Positions 16,750-25,721 of a stretch of DNA of 35,931 nucleotides are shown here, one piece after another. The position numbers were made by a program, and so were the translations under genes. Numbering within the stretch: position 1 is the stretch's first letter; each line of letters begins with the position of its first letter. Origin of the DNA: Lysobacterales bacterium (GTDB lineage: Bacteria > Pseudomonadota > Gammaproteobacteria > Xanthomonadales > SZUA-36); the NCBI GenBank assembly GCA_009692275.1, contig SHZL01000002.1, forward strand, positions 1 through 35,931, given 5' to 3'. The notes under the pieces were generated by a model. That model did not search any database. It had not been told where the DNA came from and saw nothing but the letters and a program-made list of their open reading frames with translations.

Positions 16750-19731
16750 ATGACAAATAACCGTAATCCTCTGTACCAGGCACTGCAGTACGCGCTGGTT
16801 CCTGGCGCAATGGCGAGCTTCGCTCTCGCCTCGTCAACTGTTTTCGCACAGGACAGTGGTGACGAAGAAAGTAGTACCCTTGAGCGTGTCCAGGTAACCG
16901 GTTCACGCCTCGTCCGCATGGACATCGAAGGCGCCAATCCGGTAACCGTATTGGATCGTGATGATATTGCCCGCACTGGCGTAACGGACCTCGGTAATCT
17001 GCTGCAGGACCTGCCGATGATGAGTGGCTCGCCCACTTCAACCCAGCGCAACAACGGTGGTAGCGGCCAGGTAGCCGTCGATATCCGTGGTATGGGTACC
17101 AACCGCACCCTGGTTCTGGTTAACGGCAACCGCCTGCCTTCGCTGTTCAACGACTTCTCGGTCATCCCGGTGGTCATGGTAGAGCGCATCGAAATTCTTA
17201 AGGATGGTGCTTCGGCCGTGTACGGCGCCGATGCCGTGGCTGGCGTGGTCAACATCATCACCCGCCGTGATTTCCAGGGCGCAGAAGTCCAAGGCCAGAT
17301 GGGCCAAAGCTTTGATTTGGGCGGCATGAACTACTCCACCAGTTTTATCACGGGTGGCAATTCAGATCGCGGAAATTTCGTGATCGGTGCGGAATACGTA
17401 CGGCAGGAATCTATCCTGCTGGCCAAGTACAAAGAAGACTTCTTAAAGACATCGGTTACGGTGTATGACCCGGTGGGTTTCCATGAGTTCGGATTCCAAG
17501 AAGGTCCGGGTGTTGATGGAGACGGCAATGGCATCGTTGACTGGATCACCTTGGGATCAAGCCGCCGTGCGAATGGCAGATTTACCATTGCCGGTATTGC
17601 TGGGTCCAAAACGATTTGTACGGATTCAGCAACGGGTGGCGCCTCGGTCACTGACTATGGCCCGGCCAATGGTGTTTGCGGTCCGGCTACGTATGATTAT
17701 GCACCCACCAACTACATGCAAACGCCCTACGAGCGCAGCAGTTTCTTCGGCCAGGCCGACTACGAGCTGTTTGACAATGTAACGGCCACCTTGGAAACGC
17801 GATTCGCCAACCGCAGTTCGTCCCAGCAACTGGCGCCCACACCCTACGACTCGCGTTTCGACCCGAGCTATGCCAGTGTCGTGCCTGGCGTGGTCGTGCC
17901 TGCTAATAACTACTACAACCCGTTCGGCGCCGACATAACCCAATGGCGCCGTCGCATGGTGGAAGACGGGCCTCGCCTGTTTGAGCAGATCGTCCATGAA
18001 TGGCAGATTATTGCCGGACTGACCGGTGATATCGGCGACTCCTGGACCTGGGATTTGAGCTACAACTACGGCCAGAATGACCGTTCCGACACAGATTATG
18101 GCCAGTACAGCGGTTCTCGTCTGGCCAAAGCCATGGGTCCCTCCTTTCTTGACCCGGCGACTGGCCGGGTAACCTGTGGCACGCCAGGTGCCCCGGATCC
18201 GGATACGGCTTGTGTTCCACTGAATATCTTCACCAACCCGGTCAGCAATCCCATTACCGAGGATATGCTGAACTACATAGGGGTTCCTTTGAATGATCGC
18301 TCCCAAAACGTTCGCCAGGTTACCAACCTGACGTTTATGGGTAACGCCTACGAACTGCCGGCCGGCCCCCTGGGCGTCGCCGCTGGTTTTGAGCGACGTT
18401 CAGAGGCTTACCAGTACATACCTGATTCCGGCAAGGCAACCGGGGCTGTGACCGGCAATGTCGGCATGGGCACCAAAGGGCAATATAACGTTGATTCCTT
18501 CTTCGGCGAAGTCAATGTTCCGCTGCTGTCAGGGGTCACGGGAGCTGAAATGCTGGAAATCGGTGTCAGTGCCCGTTACGACGATTTCTCAATTTTCCCC
18601 TCGTCCACGACCTGGCAGTTCGCGTTTCGCTGGAAACCGGTTAACGACCTGTTGATCCGGGCAACCGCGGGTAACGTGTACCGCGAGCCGAACGTCTCCG
18701 AGCTGTTTGGCGGTATTGGCGACAACTTCCCCACGACATCCGACCCATGTTCAGGCCAGGGTGGTACCCCGGGCTGTGAGGATGTTCCTGTCGGCTATGT
18801 GCAAAGCGACTCGCAGTCACGTACCCGCGCTGGCGGTAATATCAACATTACCCCGGAAGAGGGCGATACGTTCACTACCGGCTTGGCCTGGACTCCGGAA
18901 TTCGCGGACGGTTTCAGCATGACGCTCGACTATTGGAAGATCAAGATCGATGACGCCATCAACATTCCATCTGTCAACGTGGTGCTGGCGGGCTGCTACA
19001 ACGGAGCCGTGCCTGAATACTGCGACGATATCGTGCGATTTGGACCGGAGTCTCCGGATTACGGTGGACTGGATTACACGCTCACCCTGGTGCAAAAAGT
19101 GGGCCCCGAATCGGCTTCAGGTATTGACTGGCAGATGAACTACAGTAGGGATACCGACATTGGTCTGTGGGATTTCGGTTGGTATGGCACCTACAACCTC
19201 TCGCGTGAACAGCTTACCCTGAAGGATTTTGACGGTGATGGCCTGTACTCGGCTGAAATTGCCGACTCCGTGGGACAGTATGAACACCGGTCACTGGGCG
19301 GGTCAGCGTCCTATCCCGAGTGGCGCTGGATGTTCAATACGGACTGGTCCCTGGGTGACTGGGGTGTGAGCCTGAGTATTGAATTCATCGACGGCGTAAC
19401 CGAATGTGGCAGCCCCAATGCGGATGCGACATACCTCACTATGTATTGCCCGGACGATCCGCAGATCGTGAGCATCGACCCGGCTGATACCTACCAGAAA
19501 ATTCCGCTTATCGACCGTGCCTGGATCAATACCACCAAGGACAAGTACTACGTTGACCTCGTGGGTCATTACACGGTGCCGGTTTGGGGTACGGAGAGTT
19601 CGGCAGTTATCACCAACCTGTTTGACGTAGCTCTGCCGTTCCTGAACTACGGCTTCAACGCCACGACGGACTCAGACACCTATCGTGCTTTTGGACGGTC
19701 CTGGTTCCTCAACGTGACTCACAGCTTCTGA
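16750..19731 (+). CDS. TonB-dependent outer-membrane receptor
   Basis: A 993-residue receptor with a signal peptide cut after VFA (about residue 34). A TonB-box-like region follows (LERVQVTGSRL), then the plug domain (PVTVLDRDDIARTGVTDLGNLLQDLP, VDIRGMGTNRTLVLVNGNRLP, VVMVERIEILKDGASAVYGADAVAGVVNIITRR). A very long beta-barrel ends in phenylalanine, as outer-membrane proteins do. There is no N-terminal signalling (STN) domain, so the preceding sigma remnant is not a FecI-type partner. The type resembles receptors of marine and Caulobacter-like bacteria that import glycans, peptides or other large molecules; the substrate is unknown. A strong terminator follows. The neighbours on the far side are a group of oxygenases and sulfotransferases. 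Confidence 0.95.
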   Translation: MTNNRNPLYQALQYALVPGAMASFALASSTVFAQDSGDEESSTLERVQVTGSRLVRMDIEGANPVTVLDRDDIARTGVTDLGNLLQDLPMMSGSPTSTQRNNGGSGQVAVDIRGMGTNRTLVLVNGNRLPSLFNDFSVIPVVMVERIEILKDGASAVYGADAVAGVVNIITRRDFQGAEVQGQMGQSFDLGGMNYSTSFITGGNSDRGNFVIGAEYVRQESILLAKYKEDFLKTSVTVYDPVGFHEFGFQEGPGVDGDGNGIVDWITLGSSRRANGRFTIAGIAGSKTICTDSATGGASVTDYGPANGVCGPATYDYAPTNYMQTPYERSSFFGQADYELFDNVTATLETRFANRSSSQQLAPTPYDSRFDPSYASVVPGVVVPANNYYNPFGADITQWRRRMVEDGPRLFEQIVHEWQIIAGLTGDIGDSWTWDLSYNYGQNDRSDTDYGQYSGSRLAKAMGPSFLDPATGRVTCGTPGAPDPDTACVPLNIFTNPVSNPITEDMLNYIGVPLNDRSQNVRQVTNLTFMGNAYELPAGPLGVAAGFERRSEAYQYIPDSGKATGAVTGNVGMGTKGQYNVDSFFGEVNVPLLSGVTGAEMLEIGVSARYDDFSIFPSSTTWQFAFRWKPVNDLLIRATAGNVYREPNVSELFGGIGDNFPTTSDPCSGQGGTPGCEDVPVGYVQSDSQSRTRAGGNINITPEEGDTFTTGLAWTPEFADGFSMTLDYWKIKIDDAINIPSVNVVLAGCYNGAVPEYCDDIVRFGPESPDYGGLDYTLTLVQKVGPESASGIDWQMNYSRDTDIGLWDFGWYGTYNLSREQLTLKDFDGDGLYSAEIADSVGQYEHRSLGGSASYPEWRWMFNTDWSLGDWGVSLSIEFIDGVTECGSPNADATYLTMYCPDDPQIVSIDPADTYQKIPLIDRAWINTTKDKYYVDLVGHYTVPVWGTESSAVITNLFDVALPFLNYGFNATTDSDTYRAFGRSWFLNVTHSF

Positions 19732-19753
19732 TGTATTTGGGCTGAAGAAAGAC

Positions 19754-19788
19754 AAAAAAGGCCCCGCCGTTGTGCGGGGCCTTTTTTT
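19754..19788. terminator. Bidirectional Rho-independent terminator after the receptor
   Basis: A perfect 14-bp stem, aaaaaaggccccgc against gcggggcctttttt, with the six-base loop cgttgt. The A-run and T-run make it work on both strands, between the convergent receptor and Sel1/hydroxylase genes. Confidence 0.95.
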
Positions 19789-19805
19789 GGTGTGCCTTAA
19801 CACCC

Positions 19806-21284
19806 TCAAGCGCGATACAAGGAATGCTCCCGCAAGGTGGTGCGCATTAGCCACTTTTGGCCGAGCTGTACAGGGCAGCCGTGATGCAGTGATTGAGCAT
19901 CCGGTGTGCCTGCAGGTGTAACGTTAAAGTGCAGGGTTGCCATCCCGGTTTCATACACGACGGACAGCCCGGAATGGTCATACACCGTTTCACCACCGGC
20001 TTCAGGCGCCTGTAGGCACAGCAGGAATGTGACCAGGCGCTGTCCGCTGAAATCCTTCAGCACCTTGCGGTTACGTTCAATTTGCTCCTGGCTGAAAAAG
20101 TCCACATGGGAGTGGTATTCCTCGCCCGGTTCATAGGCAATGATGGAACAGGGTTCAATCGTGTCCACGGTGTGTGCGCAATGCTGCGCAATGCGGCGCT
20201 CCACCGTGCGCACGACAGCATCCGAAACCAGGGCCCCCAGCGGGCATCCGCGGCCCGTGAATTGCGAGTTCTCAGTCAGCCCGGCGAGTGTCTTGCCGGT
20301 GTACTGCTCCGGTTGGGCCAGCGCTCCCCTGGCCACGTAGATCAGGTGGGCACATTCCTCCCGGGTCGCAAAGTTTCGACATATGGTTACCCGTGGGCTT
20401 TGCGCCAGTTGTTCCCAGCGCAGCGCTGGAGATGCAACAGCAGCTTGTGCGCCAGCCTTTACGGTCAGTCGCCCCAGCCCATCCAGGTGAATCCCGGGAT
20501 GACCCAGGGAGGCAAAATGAGATTCCACCCTGGGGATGATGGGTTTACGCGAGAAGTCTATGGTGATTCCTTCTTGCAGGAGTTGCTGCAACAGGGGCCT
20601 GGCAGCAGCATGATTCTGCTTTAACGCGGCGTACCAGGTTGACGCGGATTGGCCACATTCGCTGTCTGGCGCCAGTGCGTCGGCCGCGTGCAAAGCATCA
20701 GGATAGCCCGCGTCATTGGCACGGAGCAGCAGGGCGCGGGCAAATCCCGCATCACGAGTCACACCTGCTCCCAAGGCAAAGCGCAAGCCCAGCGAGTAGT
20801 AGGCGGGTGGATAAGCCAGGGTGCAGGCTCGGGCAAATGCGCTCGCGGCTTCAGTTTCTGTATGGTCCTCGCCATACAGGTAAGCCACATCCCATGCGGC
20901 GCGTTGGAAACCAACATCCGCCAGGCCTTGCAGCAGGGTAATGGCTTTGGCGCGGGAATAAGGCACACCCAGTCCGCGCAGATGCAGGTTTGCCAGCCGA
21001 TCAATGGCGGGCGCAACTCCGGCGCTTGCTGCGCGTTCCAGCCAGCGGGCGGCTTCGGCATGGGCGCCGGGCAGTGCTGTGGCCTGGATGTAATAAACCC
21101 CCAACAGCCACTGGGCTGCGGCACCATGGGATCCCTCAGCAAGCCCCAGCAGTATGTTCAGCCCCCGCTGGCACTGGTCCGAATCTGCCGGGAATTCAAT
21201 TAAGTGGTTCGCCAACTCCATGCGGGCATGGCTATTCCCGCTGAGCGCGGCCCGTTCGAGTGCTGCTAAATCGGCCCCGGGCAT
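19806..21284 (-). CDS. Sel1-repeat / prolyl 4-hydroxylase-like 2OG-Fe(II) oxygenase
   Basis: A 492-residue protein. Residues ~20-205 are Sel1/TPR-like helical repeats (AARWLERAASAGVAPAIDRL, AKAITLLQGLADVG, ARALLLRANDAGYPDAL). Residues ~295-488 form a prolyl-4-hydroxylase domain with iron ligands H393, D395 and H468 (YHSHVDFF and LHHGCPV) and a 2-oxoglutarate Lys at about 477. All catalytic residues appear intact. The reaction would be 2OG-dependent hydroxylation, possibly of a peptide or protein held by the repeats. The frame stays open for about 47 codons upstream of the ATG at 21284 but has no ATG, GTG or TTG there. No Shine-Dalgarno is seen. It is convergent with the receptor gene. Confidence 0.9.
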   Translation of the reverse strand: MPGADLAALERAALSGNSHARMELANHLIEFPADSDQCQRGLNILLGLAEGSHGAAAQWLLGVYYIQATALPGAHAEAARWLERAASAGVAPAIDRLANLHLRGLGVPYSRAKAITLLQGLADVGFQRAAWDVAYLYGEDHTETEAASAFARACTLAYPPAYYSLGLRFALGAGVTRDAGFARALLLRANDAGYPDALHAADALAPDSECGQSASTWYAALKQNHAAARPLLQQLLQEGITIDFSRKPIIPRVESHFASLGHPGIHLDGLGRLTVKAGAQAAVASPALRWEQLAQSPRVTICRNFATREECAHLIYVARGALAQPEQYTGKTLAGLTENSQFTGRGCPLGALVSDAVVRTVERRIAQHCAHTVDTIEPCSIIAYEPGEEYHSHVDFFSQEQIERNRKVLKDFSGQRLVTFLLCLQAPEAGGETVYDHSGLSVVYETGMATLHFNVTPAGTPDAQSLHHGCPVQLGQKWLMRTTLREHSLYRA

Positions 21285-21510
21285 AAAAGTCGATAGTTCC
21301 CTTGTCCGCGATTGCGCGATGAGTGTTTCAAGAATATCTGCTTGGTGTGGCAGTATACCTGAAAGAAATAGGCTCCCGTCCGGTGCAAAGCCCTGGTGGA
21401 ATTGAGGGAAGAAAGAAGGGCTATACTATGGGCATCCCCTGAACCGGGCAGCCCCGGAACGGGACTGGAAACAGCAAACGGTCTTTAACGCAGCAGCAGT
21501 CTCGATCTGA

Positions 21511-22476
21511 ATGAAACTTCCACGTGAATTTATCCAGCTTCTGCTTACTTTTGATGCAGAAAGAATGGCGGATGAAGTTCGGGCTTTGCCCGAAAGCGCC
21601 TGGCAGGCGCACCCTACGGGTTACCCGGGAAATCGTGCCGTGCCCCTGGTATCCGTGCGGGGAGAACAAAATGACCTTTTTGCCGGGCCTATGGCCGCCA
21701 CTTCCTGGCTGAAGCAGTCACCCTACCTGTGGCAGGTGCTGGCAAGCTTCCAGACCGTGTTCGGGCGCTCGAGGCTGATGGGGCTTGCCGGTGGCAGCGA
21801 GGTTCCCATTCACAGCGACGTTAACTACCACTGGTATTCACGGGTCCGAATCCACATACCCGTGATTACCTTCCCTGAGGTAAGGTTTTATTGTCATGAC
21901 CAGTCCGTTCACATGGCCGCTGGCGAGGCGTGGGTTTTTGACAATTGGAAAATGCATCGCGTAGTTAATCCGACGGAGCATTTCAGAGTGCACCTGGTGG
22001 CTGATACCGTTGGCTCGTCGCTGTTCTGGAACATGATCCAGGAATCACTGGACAGCAAGAGCCATGAGCTGACCAGGCGATTGCTTGCGTTCAACCCTGA
22101 TGCAGCGCCCAAGCTCAAATTGGAACGAATCAATGTCATGGACGTGATGCACCCGGTTGAAATGGAAGTGCTTGCGGAAGACTTGTTGGCCGATCTGCTT
22201 GCGTCAACTGCTGAAAACAACACAGCCGAGGCAGTGCAGCGATTTGTCGCTTCAGTGCGCGGACTTTACCAGGACTGGAAATGCCTGTGGGCCATGTTTG
22301 GCGCCGATGCAGCTGGCTGGCCACTATATGAACGGCGGCGTAATCGAACACTGCGGGAACTCTACTCGATCAAAACTCCGCTGGTGCTGCACAGCACGGG
22401 CGTCGCTGCAACGCCTGCAATGAAAGCCCGGGTGCTTGGGTCTTGCTTGAGCACGCCTCTTCCTGAAACGATTTGA
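21511..22476 (+). CDS. Aspartyl/asparaginyl beta-hydroxylase-family 2OG oxygenase
   Basis: A 321-residue protein. The N-terminal two thirds fit the Asp/Asn beta-hydroxylase fold: VPIHSDVNYHW gives iron ligands H101 and D103, and WVFDNWKMHRVVNPTEHFRVHLVAD gives the distal H149 and the 2OG Arg at about 159. The C-terminal ~120 residues are helical and unassigned. Members hydroxylate Asp/Asn or related residues in peptides and small molecules. It is the first gene of a rightward run with a sulfotransferase (overlapping at the stop), a second oxygenase and another sulfotransferase-like gene. A -10-like tatact at 21422 lies upstream, with a weak -35. Confidence 0.88.
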   Translation: MKLPREFIQLLLTFDAERMADEVRALPESAWQAHPTGYPGNRAVPLVSVRGEQNDLFAGPMAATSWLKQSPYLWQVLASFQTVFGRSRLMGLAGGSEVPIHSDVNYHWYSRVRIHIPVITFPEVRFYCHDQSVHMAAGEAWVFDNWKMHRVVNPTEHFRVHLVADTVGSSLFWNMIQESLDSKSHELTRRLLAFNPDAAPKLKLERINVMDVMHPVEMEVLAEDLLADLLASTAENNTAEAVQRFVASVRGLYQDWKCLWAMFGADAAGWPLYERRRNRTLRELYSIKTPLVLHSTGVAATPAMKARVLGSCLSTPLPETI

Positions 22477-23249
22477 ACTCCCAGGCAAAGATTCGCATTG
22501 TCCACCACATGGCGCGTACCGGTGGCACGGTGATCTGCCGCTGCCTGGCCTCAATGAAGAGCGTGGTACTGCTGAGCGAAATTCATCCCCTGGGCACACA
22601 AACGTTCAACCCGGTGCACCAGGCACACGCGTGGTACGGCTTGCTCAACAAGGAGGATCTGGATTCCGCTCGCAGCGGCCGCCTGAGCTTTCTCGAAACC
22701 ATTGAACTCATCTCACGACGCTGCAGCGAACAAAACAGGATCCTGGTGTTGCGCGACTGGAGTCACCTGGATTACACCGGTGTACCGTTTACCCAACCAG
22801 GCTACCGTTCCCTGCTGGCCGAAAAGCTTCAAGCCTCTTTTGCATTGGTTCGATACTCCACGGTACGCCATCCCCTGGACCAGTGGCTGAGCGTGGCGCA
22901 GCAACCGGTATTCCGGGAGAGGTTGGGGCCAGCGCGGTTCCTGCGGGGCGCCAGCCGCTTTGCCGAAGCTGCGGTGCGGACAGGATTTATGCGATTTGAG
23001 GATTTTACCCGCGACAATGATACGGCCCTGCGACAACTGTGTGCCGGGCTGGAACTTGAGTTCGACTCCGGATACCGGGAAAAATGGCCGGCTTACACCC
23101 GTGTTACCGGCGATGTACTGCCGGGGCGCGGCAGCGGCGCCCACATCACACCCTTGCCGCGCCAGGCTATGGATGAAAATGACAGGCGCAGGTTTTGCTC
23201 GCTGCCGCAGTACCAGGCCATCATCAACAAGCTCGGCTATGGCGAGTGA
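22473..23249 (+). CDS. Sulfotransferase-like P-loop protein
   Basis: A 258-residue protein with a 5'-phosphosulfate-binding-like loop near the start (HHMARTGGTVICRCLAS) and a 3'-phosphate-binding-like segment (VRYSTVRHPLDQWLSVAQQ), as in PAPS-dependent sulfotransferases. The predicted start is a TTG overlapping the previous stop (TTGA), which implies coupling. An in-frame ATG at 22509 would cut into the loop, so the TTG is preferred. The acceptor is unknown. Its place among oxygenases suggests sulfation of a hydroxyl that one of them makes, which is inference. Confidence 0.75.
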   Translation: MNSQAKIRIVHHMARTGGTVICRCLASMKSVVLLSEIHPLGTQTFNPVHQAHAWYGLLNKEDLDSARSGRLSFLETIELISRRCSEQNRILVLRDWSHLDYTGVPFTQPGYRSLLAEKLQASFALVRYSTVRHPLDQWLSVAQQPVFRERLGPARFLRGASRFAEAAVRTGFMRFEDFTRDNDTALRQLCAGLELEFDSGYREKWPAYTRVTGDVLPGRGSGAHITPLPRQAMDENDRRRFCSLPQYQAIINKLGYGE

Positions 23250-23263
23250 AGTCTTTGGAATTT

Positions 23264-23292
23264 CCCTGAGCATGGGTGGTGGCAGGTATAAT
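23264..23292 (+). promoter_or_regulatory. Candidate internal promoter in the oxygenase run
   Basis: A perfect tataat lies at 23287-23292, but the region 17 bases upstream (ccctga, 23264-23269) is a poor -35. It lies between the sulfotransferase and the next oxygenase gene. It makes the TTG at 23292 an unlikely start codon. Confidence 0.35.
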
Positions 23293-23309
23293 TGCTGCGA
23301 TGCAGGTTC

Positions 23310-23918
23310 ATGGCAGATTGTGTGATGGAAGATTTTTTTGGCATCTATGACAAGGCTCTGAACGCCGAACTATGCCAGGATATTGTGCAGCGCTTTGAAA
23401 ATGACCCGCGCAAGTCTCGTGGAAAAGTGGGTGAGGGTCGCTATCGTCCGGATTTCAAAGGCACGATGGAAATTGATCTTGCCGACATCCGCCATGGCTG
23501 GGAGGACGTGATCAACACCGTCAACCAGAGCCTGATGTTCTATTTACGGCAATACATGAAAAAATGGACTGAGGCGTTCAAATCGGTCGAAGTGCACCAC
23601 GAGGGGTTTCGCGTAACCCGTTACAATCCCGGCGAGCAATTTGATTGGCATTCGGACAACATCGGTGGCACCTACACCCGGGTGATGACGGCGATGTGGT
23701 ATTTGAACACGGTGGAAGAAGGCGGCGAGACGGATTACAAATGGATGGGGCGGGCAATCAAGCCGCTGGAAGGCCGGCTGATAATTTGCCCGGTGGGTTG
23801 GCCCTATTTTAATCGTGACAATCCACCCGTTTCAGGCCCCAAATACACCATCATCACCCAGTTGCATCAACAGCGCCGGGTGCAGAAGCCCGTAAGCTCT
23901 TCAAGCACTGCCGTTTAA
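23310..23918 (+). CDS. Prolyl-hydroxylase-like 2OG oxygenase lacking the distal iron His
   Basis: About 202 residues. The fold is shown by FRVTRYNPGEQFDWHSDN (iron ligands H114 and D116), EGGETDYKWMGRAIKPLEGRLIICPVGWPY, and the segment before the C-terminus with K178. In relatives the distal iron histidine sits in a block like H-R-G-N-P-P. Here that block reads F-N-R-D-N-P-P (residues 167-173) and no histidine is at or beside the position. It is thus either inactive, altered in metal binding, or a different reaction type. Start choice is uncertain: ATG 23310 or ATG 23325; the TTG at 23292 falls in a -10 box. It is fourth from the end of the oxygenase/sulfotransferase group. Confidence 0.8.
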   Translation: MADCVMEDFFGIYDKALNAELCQDIVQRFENDPRKSRGKVGEGRYRPDFKGTMEIDLADIRHGWEDVINTVNQSLMFYLRQYMKKWTEAFKSVEVHHEGFRVTRYNPGEQFDWHSDNIGGTYTRVMTAMWYLNTVEEGGETDYKWMGRAIKPLEGRLIICPVGWPYFNRDNPPVSGPKYTIITQLHQQRRVQKPVSSSSTAV

Positions 23919-23968
23919 AGCGCGGCAGATAAGCAGGTCCCGGTGAATTACGTAACGGAGCGAGACCT

Positions 23969-25003
23969 GTGATCGATCTCACCTCGCCGGACTGGTTACT
24001 TGCGGGCTTCGACCAAGGGCGGGAACTGTTCCAGTTCGCCCGGGTTTCACGCCAGACCTACCGCGATTCATCCTTCCTGGATCATCGCATCAAACCGATG
24101 CCGGAACGCGTGACAACGGCCACCGGCAGTGAGGTCGATTTGACCCTCGGCAAACTGGCTGGCCGCCGGGCGGCCTATGTTTTTCACACGGCTTTTTGTG
24201 CTTCCACCCTGTTGGCTCTCTGCCTTGATCACCCGGGCCGGGCGCTGGTTTTGCGGGAACCCAAGGTACTTGCACGCCTTGGTGCGTTGCAACGGGACAC
24301 ACCCTCTGCTGGTTCAGTGCAGATGGGGCGACTGAAACAGCGTGTTTTCGGATTGCTGGACCGCAGCTACGAGGGGGAGGTCGTGGTCATCAAGCCGTCG
24401 AATTTCGCCAATTCGCTGGTGCAGGACGTGCTGGATGAAAGGTCCGGTGCTGGCGCGCAACACCAATGCCTTTTGCTAAGCAATGGTTTGCGCAACCTGA
24501 TCATTTCAATACTCAAGAATGAGCCCGAGGCGCGGGAACGAATGCCCGTGTTCCTGGAGGCCCTGCTCAGGGACAGCGATTACCTTGAGCGCGCCGGCCT
24601 GCCTCCATTGGAATCTCTGGACTTGCTGCAGCAAAGCACAGTGTTCTGGCACTGCCAGCGGCATTTCTTCCAATGCATCAAGAGTCCGTCCGGCAGCCGG
24701 CAAGTGCTGCCGGTAAGCATGGAGACATTTTTACTCCGGCCTTTAGACACGCTGCTTGCGATCAATGAGTTTCTGCAACTCGGTTTGAGCGAAGCGCTCT
24801 TGAATGAAGTTGTAGTACGGGGCGCATTCCGTCAGCACTCCAAGACCGGCGCGGGGTATGGCCCGGAGCAGCAACATTTGGAAGCGCAAGCCATTGCACA
24901 ACGGCATGATGCTGAAATTCGCCGCACCATGAAATGGGCCACACTTTTGTTGCGCGCCATGCCCGTTGAACCGTTTTCGGACGACGAAGAAGGATTCGCC
25001 TGA
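23969..25003 (+). CDS. Sulfotransferase-like protein of uncertain activity
   Basis: A 344-residue protein. The best clue is a P-loop-like block, YVFHTAFCASTLLALCLD, followed by GRALVLREPKVLARLGAL, a pattern seen in proteins distantly related to sulfotransferases. A second segment (GEVVVIKPSNFANSLVQDVL) may be the strand carrying the 3'-phosphate site, but the match is weak. No membrane segment is visible. The GTG start has ggag eight bases upstream. It ends the rightward run and converges on the TIGR02466-like oxygenase. I cannot assign a substrate. Confidence 0.65.
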   Translation: MIDLTSPDWLLAGFDQGRELFQFARVSRQTYRDSSFLDHRIKPMPERVTTATGSEVDLTLGKLAGRRAAYVFHTAFCASTLLALCLDHPGRALVLREPKVLARLGALQRDTPSAGSVQMGRLKQRVFGLLDRSYEGEVVVIKPSNFANSLVQDVLDERSGAGAQHQCLLLSNGLRNLIISILKNEPEARERMPVFLEALLRDSDYLERAGLPPLESLDLLQQSTVFWHCQRHFFQCIKSPSGSRQVLPVSMETFLLRPLDTLLAINEFLQLGLSEALLNEVVVRGAFRQHSKTGAGYGPEQQHLEAQAIAQRHDAEIRRTMKWATLLLRAMPVEPFSDDEEGFA

Positions 25004-25022
25004 GCCTGTAAAAATTGCCCTT

Positions 25023-25721
25023 TCAGGGCTGGTCCTGCCATCTGAAACTGCAGTTCGCCGCCACGGTGATGCGCGCAGACGTGCCAAAATAGGGCGTCAC
25101 TTCATGTTGCACGAATGAAGGGAACACCAGCAGGTCGCCCGGCCTCATTTCGTAGTTTATGGAGCCAACATGGTGGGGTTTTTTCCAGTTCTCGTTCCCC
25201 GGATCACGGTACATGTTGGCATTGGTCCTGGGATCCTTGAAATTGAGCACTCCGCCTTTGGGCATAGCAGCGGCTTGCTCGCCGGGATCTACCATGTATA
25301 CCGCCGACCAGGAAGCATTGGGATGCGTATGGCTGGAAATGTACCCGCCAAAATGCGTGAGGTGATACCAGGCATCCGTTATGACCTTCAGTCGGTCGCA
25401 CTCCTCGATTGAGTACCCGTTGGTTGCAGTGACCGCATGCACGATGCCGTGCAGGAAAAACATCTTCAATTCCTGTATGGCCCGGTTCGGGTCTTTGAAC
25501 AAATCGAACGAGCTTTCGAATATCCGCACCTGGTTGCTGGGGATGTACTCCGGGTTGCGGTACTTCTCCCCTTCTGACTCCTGCGCAAGAATGAATTTTT
25601 TCAGCTCAGTGTTGAGCAGACCCGGCTGCGGATAACGCGACGAAAATACCGGTGTGGAAAAGTCTCCCCAACCAGTAATTTCGGGTTTTGCTGACGGGTT
25701 TGATGCTGGCGGGTTCGACAT
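25023..25721 (-). CDS. TIGR02466-like 2OG-Fe(II) oxygenase
   Basis: A 232-residue protein with the family pattern WYHLTHFGGYISSHTHPNAS followed by SAVYMVDPGE, GGVLNFKDPRTNANMY, and RPGDLLVFPSFVQHEVTPY, in which the last His and the downstream Arg (SARITVA) would be the distal iron ligand and the 2OG ligand. This is the arrangement of the uncharacterised TIGR02466 oxygenases, often found beside TonB receptors and in phages. Unlike its neighbour at 23310, it keeps the distal His. It is transcribed towards the rightward run. A proline- and asparagine-rich leader of ~15 residues precedes the domain. Confidence 0.85.
   Translation of the reverse strand: MSNPPASNPSAKPEITGWGDFSTPVFSSRYPQPGLLNTELKKFILAQESEGEKYRNPEYIPSNQVRIFESSFDLFKDPNRAIQELKMFFLHGIVHAVTATNGYSIEECDRLKVITDAWYHLTHFGGYISSHTHPNASWSAVYMVDPGEQAAAMPKGGVLNFKDPRTNANMYRDPGNENWKKPHHVGSINYEMRPGDLLVFPSFVQHEVTPYFGTSARITVAANCSFRWQDQP

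Noticed and set aside
16542-17327. 261-residue antisense frame over the receptor plug region
   Set aside because: It is a shadow of the conserved receptor coding frame with no family features.
15731-19731. FecI-FecR-FecA type surface signalling operon
   Set aside because: There is no FecR, the receptor has no STN domain, and the sigma factor lacks region 4.
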